This document shows, in pieces, positions 57,980 to 64,000 of a stretch of 64,000 nt of DNA. Within the stretch, counting starts at the first letter, position 1. Every line of letters begins with the position of its first letter. A program made the translations under genes and the position numbers. The notes beneath the pieces were generated by a model. The model was given only the letters and a program-made list of their open reading frames with translations. It was not told where the DNA came from and did no database searches. The DNA is from Scatophagus argus (lineage: Eukaryota; Chordata; Actinopteri; Scatophagidae): the NCBI RefSeq assembly GCF_020382885.2, contig NC_058506.1:17524318-17588317 (forward strand), in the 5' to 3' direction.

Positions 57980-59025
57980 AATGAAGGTGTGGTGCAGGGA
58001 ATACCAGTTCCCAAATCCTAGGATGATAGGAAAAATGAGGGCAGTGCCAGTTTTAAAAGGTGGAGAGAAGACAGCAAGTGAGGATGAGGCAGAAACAATA
58101 GTCAGGGTGTTCGCTAACATTCATAGTTTTAACAATCCAACAGTGGATAAGAAACGATGGAGAGGAGAAACTAGAGAAGCACATTCAGGGATTGTGTTTA
58201 AATGCAGCGACGGATGCACCTTTCACAGAACAGGAAACAAGACGAGCTGCAGCAAAATCTGAGTTAAAATCTCCAGGGAGAGGATGAGTTTTTTATGTTA
58301 CGTTAAAACATTTAGGAATTCAGACAGAAATCAAGCTTTTGAAAATATACATAACAAAGGCTTCCTGGCAGTTGGAAAGATGTAATTATTATACCTATTT
58401 TAAAACCAGCACAGGACCCGACTTGTCCAGTCAGTTACAGACCAATGGCACTTACTTCACATGTAAAATAATGGAAAGAAAGATTACAGAAAGAACGGCT
58501 TTCTGTGTAGAAAGTAGAGGATAGCTGTCTGCTTAGCAGAGTGGATACAGGACAGAAAAGGGAACAATGGGTCCAGAATTTTGTCAGAAAAAGCTCAAAT
58601 TAATAAAGAACTTGTAATGGCAGTGTTGTCTGATGTGGGGAGAGCAAATTATATGATATGAAAAGAAGGACTGATGATTAAGTTAGAACTTTTAACTTGT
58701 TTAAAAAATGTTTTGCTTGATAGATAGGAACAGCACTATTTACAAGATATGAGGCAGATAAGGGAACTCCTCAGGGCAGTGTTATCAGCCCATTACTTTT
58801 TCCCCATTATGATTAATGATGTGTTGCCTGATGTAAGTGGTGATATGGGGAACTCATGATGGTTTCTTATGGAAACAAGGGAAAAATTTTGCATTACATC
58901 AAAGGAAAATATACAAGAACTGGTTGAGAGGTGATCATATCGGTGGGGATTCAGATTTTCAGTGGAGACGACAAAGTTAGTAATATTTACTATAGGAGGA
59001 AGAGTGGACCTGGTGTAAAGATGAA
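57980..59025 (+). mobile_element. Non-LTR retrotransposon relic (I/jockey-like RT)
   Basis: Several frames carry pieces of one ORF2 in the right order. The linker reads KTASEDEAETIVRVFANIHS (from 57981), then DAPFTEQETRRAAAKS near 58212. The reverse transcriptase pieces are SYRPMALTSH near 58430, a shifted KIMERKITER, GTPQGSVISPLLF near 58770, IMINDVLPDV near 58808 and WGFRFSVETTK near 58950. Stops and frameshifts separate the pieces, and part of the catalytic palm with the FADD box is degraded. The endonuclease domain and both ends are missing. It is a dead fossil. Confidence 0.85.
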
Positions 59026-62000
59026 GACGTCTAATAGATGTCTAATGGACCTGCGTTTTTGATGTGTTCACATGCCTTTTTTGTTTTCTCTTATGTCCTT
59101 CTCTTTTCCTTGTTTTTCACCCTCCTGATTGCTGAATCGAACTGTCTAGAATTTCAGCCTCTGGAGGCGTCGGGCTGCGCCGCTTCAATTTACACAAGAC
59201 ATCTGAACCACTTCAGCAGCTGCAGAAGGTTAATCACTGAAAAACTGCTCAGCAGGAAATGTAAACCTTTGGATGTGAGAGGTCAGCTTTATTTCGCAGT
59301 TTAATAATAAATAAAAAACATTTATGCTAATCCTAATTATGATTGCAACCCAGTGGCTGTTTTAGTTGCGAGCATTAGCATTTAGAAAGTAAAGCCAACA
59401 AGGGATATGATAAAATAACATTTCAAATGAATAAATAATCTGATTTTATATGAGAATCTGAAACTGGGTTGGAAAAGCATTGTAGTTTATCACAGTGAGG
59501 CTACACTTGACATTGCATTGACATTAGCTTCCCACAGAGGAGGGGTGCTTCAAAATTTTTTTGGCTTGGGACCCAAGTGATAAATGTAGTCTGCCACCCT
59601 GGGACCCAGACTAATTAAAACTAGTGCTCTTGACATGTAGGGATGCTGGAGCAGCAGGGCCTGCCAGCTATTTCAGGTCCTGAATCCTGACCCATCCTTT
59701 AAAAAATTGGGATATATACCCGTCTATTGGCCTAATTGCAGCCGACGTGGATACTGGGCCCACGCTAACCGAGCGGGCATCTCCTCAGTCGGTCGTATCC
59801 TTTCAGTGCACCCACGCCATTGCTACTCCTCCGCTCTCTAGATGAACACTGTCATCTCTGTGTTCACATATTGATCTTATTTGTGGCTAAGAAAATCAAA
59901 AGCAACATATGTCATGGAAAAATAGTGTAATGTTGGCTTTTGCTTTTTGTGTGTGTGTGTGTGGGAGAGTTTTGTTCTTGCTGTTCATGGTGATTGTGGT
60001 GGTGGGAGAGTGATCATGATTGATATTAGAACTAAACTATGATGGCATATTTTATTAAAGACTTTATGTCCTGTGAGTAACACGAGAGGATAGAGAAGAA
60101 AAAGACAAAAATGTTTGAATGTGATTAACTTGGCTGGGATACTGGGAAACCAAACAGACTCCACAGGCCCAGGTGGCCTGTCTTTAAGTCTAATTAAAGG
60201 GGAAGTCACCTTAATGTGATGCTGTTTTTTTCAGGTTTACCACAGTGGCGAAGTAGTTGTCATCCATATGCGGCGAAATGTCACTGCTATTAAAAATCTA
60301 CATTGCATTGATGTGCAACGCATCAGCTGCAATGCTTTTTTGTTTTGTAACTATGTTTGATTGCACTTGTCCCTGTTGAATAAAAAATAAATAAATTAAA
60401 AAAATAAAATATTTGTATCATGTATGTCTCAGTCTTAACCTAAGGGTGCGTTCAAGTTCAAACCCGCCGGCTGGAGCCTTTCTGTGCATGTTCTTCTCGG
60501 CAGCAGGCCCGAATGTGAGCACGACTGGTCGTTTCCTGACCTGCGACGAACTAGCAATCTGCAAAGGATAAGGACTGACAGATAATGGATTTCTTAATCT
60601 GTTGTGAAAGAACAACAAGCCAGCAAGTCAAGCTTGATTTTTGATGCTCACAGGATGCGACTTGAAAAAGTGTTGAAAAGTAACTTAACCACAGTAGGTA
60701 ACATACTGTACTTTCTTACAGTTGTGAGGAAACTTGCCTGTGTGCTAGTTGAGTATTTACTCTTATTTAAGTTCTAATATTTTAATTCTTCACCCCACTA
60801 CATTTATTTGACAGCCATGGCTACGAGTTACTTAGTTCAGTATTTCTCCAATCTGAATCCTCCTTCAGCCGCTGCTTAATAACTCAGTGGAGGTGACACA
60901 CTGGAGAAGAGCAAGGCCCGGGTTAAGTGTTATAACTGAAGCTGTAAATATTTCTTTCATAGAACTTTATCTAGGCGATACGTGTCCTACTTAACTTTGA
61001 CTACAAAGTCAATGTCTTTCCCACAGGAGCAGATGAAATGAATGGATACTCTGCAGCGATGGCATCCTCAGCACAGTAAACGTACAACACAAACAGACCG
61101 TGCGAGGTTTGAGCCACCCTTCAAAAATACTTCTGGAAGAGCTGCCACCAAGATTATTGGATATTTCTGGTATGTAGATGACGATAATGTCTTTCATTTC
61201 TCGTTCTGCCGGCACAGAGCAGAAATAACCTTGAACAAAACCCTGCTTCCTTTAACTTCAAATACGAACCATTTGTGGGCATTTCTCAGACGGGTGTTGA
61301 AATCGATGTGGCTCCTGGTTTCATGATGTGCCACATATAGCACCTTTAACCAATCGGAAATGCTCTGCAGCTGTAAAACCCACCCTGTCTGGTGCACCCA
61401 GCAGATTAAAACAAACAATTACTATCTGACCCAGTTCTGGGTGGATCATCTTCCTGAATAAACAATGCGTGCATCTCATCAGACAGGAAACTGAATTACC
61501 TCACATTAAAATCTGAGAGGGGTCGCAGGCTGTTTCCATGAGGGTGGGGTGGGGGGTGGGGGCGCTACCCACATGCTTTATGTGGAGGAGGATGGTGAGG
61601 ACAAACTATGGGATGCTGCTGTTTGTGCCATTTGAACTTGTGCCAGATACATCCCTCCTCTGTGTCCTTCACCGCCTCATTTCACTTTGTGCAAAACAGC
61701 AACACACCCTCTTTACCTCCCTCACTTCGCTTTGTGAGTGACACCCGATACAGCTGACAAGAGCATCTGTGCACCTGGCATCCTTACCTGTGCAGGTCCG
61801 CGTGCTCGAATCGTCCCATTTACTCATCGTTCGGACGACCTTAACTTAAGTGTGCCTCCTGGCTCTGCGTCTGCGTGTGCATTGGCCTTTAAGATACGAA
61901 AAAAAGAAAAGAAAAGCTGATCGGAGATGAATTACAGCAGTTCAGATGATCTGCTCTGTCTGCAGCTGCAGAGATACAGAGTTAAATACTGCACACACTT

Positions 62001-62453
62001 ACTGAGATGGGAAGTTTTCACGGGGAATGAAGATGGATTTGTTTGTGAAAACTGATATGCGCTCTGCAAACATCAGACTGTAAAGTAAGTGGAGGGAAAT
62101 GTGGTCCTGCTTGATAACTGGCAGAGGACAGCGATTTAGAGACAATGGGTGGTAGTAGATTACGCATTGATCAAACACCCTCCGTCCCTTTAAATATAGA
62201 TTTTAGAGAAAATGTGAAGGAAGGTAATTCACTTGCCAGCCGTTCCCTTCGGATCACTGTGAGCAAATCAATCACTGGTGGAAAGATGTTATCACTTACA
62301 GTAAAACGCAACCACAAGCCTTCACTTTGAACTGAAGTTCAGGCTGCCAATTAGCTTGACATCAGTTTTTTAGTCATGGTGAGAATTAAGCAGCTCCTTT
62401 TAAAATAGGTGAAAGGATTGAGATTGAAATTGAACAAGTTGAGTTCTGACCTA
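59026..62453. other. Intergenic sequence with a degraded repeat
   Basis: No gene was recognised. Around 60690-60860 the words gtactttctta, gagtatttactc and ccactacatttatttgacag belong to a common fish repeat. A GT run lies at 59949-59961. Confidence 0.5.
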
Positions 62454-62963
62454 CACTATAGACAAATGTATTGGGACACCTGACTATAACGCCAACAGGG
62501 ATTTTAATGACTTTGCTTTGCAGTTATATCAGGGAAGGTTTTCCACGAGATGCTGGAGGTGTTTTTGTGGGTGCCCATTCATGCAGTGGAGCATTTGTGA
62601 GGTCAGACACTGATGTTGGACCAAAAGGCCTGGCTCACAATCTCCGTTACAGTTCATCCCAAAGGTGGATGGGGTTGAGGTCAGGACTCTGTGTGGGCCA
62701 GTCAAGTTCTTCCACACTAAACTCATTCAACCATGTCTTTATGGAGCTTTGCTTTGCGCACTGGGACACAGTCATGCTGGAATAGAAAAGGGCCTTCAAC
62801 AAACTATGGAAGCATAGCATTGTCCAAAATGTCTTGGTGTGCTGAAGCATTAAGATTTCCCTTCACTGGAGGTCAGGGGGCAGAGCCCAACTCCGGATAA
62901 ACAGCCCCATACCACACCTGAATTCAGTAACGAAGACATCCCAATACTTTTGTACATATAGTC
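62454..62963 (-). mobile_element. Internally deleted Tc1/mariner-like element
   Basis: A 510-bp element flanked by TA at 62452-62453 and 62964-62965. Its imperfect terminal inverted repeats start CACTATAGACAAATGTATTG on the left and GACTATATGTACAAAAGTAT on the right (reverse complement). On the minus strand, remnants of a DDE transposase C-terminus read SIKTWLNEFSVEELDWPTQS, then PDLNPI and HLWDEL. The N-terminal half is gone and the frame is broken, so it cannot encode an active transposase. Confidence 0.85.
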
Positions 62964-62965
62964 TA

Positions 62966-64000
62966 AATCTTCCTATATAGAGGAGTCACATTAAATGGTT
63001 TGAGTTATTTACATTTGGTTTATCTTTTAATGTAAAGCCACCTTTATAAGAGATTTTACACATTTTTGGACTACAGTTTTGATATATTTTTTTAACATTG
63101 TTTCAATTAGTGCTGCTGAATTTACTCTTTAGAGGCTAAAATAAATATTAATCATTAAATCCTAAAACATCTGAAAGCTCATTCGCTGTACATTGCATAA
63201 TTGAGTCCTGCATGTATGAATGACCCCTTTTTTTTTACCAGAAAAAAAATCTATAACTATCGGCTTTTTGCCACCTGATAATAATGTCAGAGATCAGTGA
63301 GCTGACATGTCTTTTACATGTCAAACTCCAACTCTTTCTGCCACTCAGCCAGCCTCGCTGACAGGGACTTGGCAGGTGAAGGTTCAATCCCCGCCGTCTC
63401 CTCTCCGAGGCGCAGTAATCTAGCATTTCTCAGAGTAGGAAGTGCTGCTTGCGGTAACAGTGAATTGAAAGTACGCCATAAATATGGCGCCAAAAGAGTT
63501 TTCAAGCTGATGATAAGAGCTGATTTTTTTTTTCTCTCTCTGTGTTGTCTTTTTTTTTCTGGGTGGTGGGTGGGAGAGGTTGCAAGACAAGACCCGCCTG
63601 TGCATTTGTGCTAAGCGGCGTGCACGTACGCCGGGTAGAGGAGTGGAAGCAAGGCAAGACGGCAAGTGAAGACGAGGAGAGCGCAATGTTTTATTTTTGA
63701 AGGAGGGACGTTGCGAAACTGGCTTGCAATCTTTTCTGACTCATCGTTTGGAAATAAAGCATCCTTTTCTTTTTCTTTTTTCTTTTTTTTTTTTTTTACC
63801 CCTCCTCCTCCTCCTCTTGCTTCTCCGTCCCCTCCTCCCGTACTGCTGGCACTGGAGAGGAAAACACAGCCGGATTTTGACACCACGCTTGGGTCTGCTT
63901 TTGCAAAATGCGACATGCTTTCCTGCGAGCGGTGTGTTGTGCGCACCTCGCAGCCTGCTAAACCGTGAAACAGCGACAGGACGAGCGGCGGAACCACGGG
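62966..64000 (+). other. Intergenic end; possible upstream region of the next gene
   Basis: The sequence is AT-rich until about 63590, then gains CpG (gcggcgtgcacgtacgccgg, and the last 130 bases). By synteny with human, jade2 would follow on the plus strand. No coding exon is visible, so this could be a promoter, a 5' UTR or neither. Confidence 0.25.

Noticed and set aside
62471-62850. Possible protein-coding gene on either strand
   Set aside because: The minus-strand frames are transposase remnants inside the Tc1-like element, and the plus-strand frame is their shadow.

Overview
The window is chromosomal DNA from a bony fish, probably a percomorph teleost. The protein-coding genes are split into short GT-AG exons, dinucleotide microsatellites are frequent, and the interspersed repeats (a tRNA-derived SINE, an I/jockey-like LINE relic, a Tc1-like MITE and several anonymous families) are types I recognise from teleost genomes. 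There is no operon structure, CRISPR array, phage or bacterial island. Nearly all long open frames in the window are chance frames in introns, UTRs and repeats.

Five genes can be reconstructed exon by exon: tcf7 (+, 3' part, 3750-14817), skp1 (-, 17484-20402), ppp2ca (-, 23178-32209), ube2b (+, 43976-50995) and cdkn2aipnl (-, 53697-54610). Their order and orientations match human 5q31 (TCF7, SKP1, PPP2CA, [CDKL3], UBE2B, CDKN2AIPNL), except that no CDKL3 exon is visible. skp1, ppp2ca, ube2b and cdkn2aipnl are complete, with lengths of 163, 309, 152 and 108 aa, and every splice phase closes. tcf7 lacks its 5' exons, including the beta-catenin-binding region, which must lie to the left of the window.

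Layout: 1-3.7 kb is tcf7 intron. 3.75-16.8 kb is tcf7 with its 3' UTR. 16.8-20.7 kb is skp1, tail to tail with tcf7. 22.4-32.5 kb is ppp2ca with a 6.9 kb first intron. 32.5-43.8 kb is a gene-poor interval between the divergent ppp2ca and ube2b promoters. 43.8-52.7 kb is ube2b, 53.3-54.65 kb is cdkn2aipnl (tail to tail with ube2b), and 54.7-64 kb is intergenic and repeat-bearing. It may end near the 5' region of the next gene; jade2 is expected from synteny, but this is not demonstrated.

The genes do not form one pathway, although three act in ubiquitin or Wnt-linked processes: skp1 (SCF ligases), ube2b (E2 for DNA-damage tolerance), ppp2ca (PP2A) and tcf7 (Wnt effector). The most interesting signals concern tcf7 splicing. 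A (TG)11T5 tract abuts the acceptor of the second HMG-box exon, and a 73-nt C-clamp exon acts as a frame switch between an E-type tail and a short B-type tail that resembles the mammalian one. Other signals are a 20-bp inverted repeat in the tcf7 3' UTR, a 44-bp nested palindrome, facing poly(A) signals, and GCTAGC-type word clusters around two promoters. I found no previously undescribed multi-gene system.
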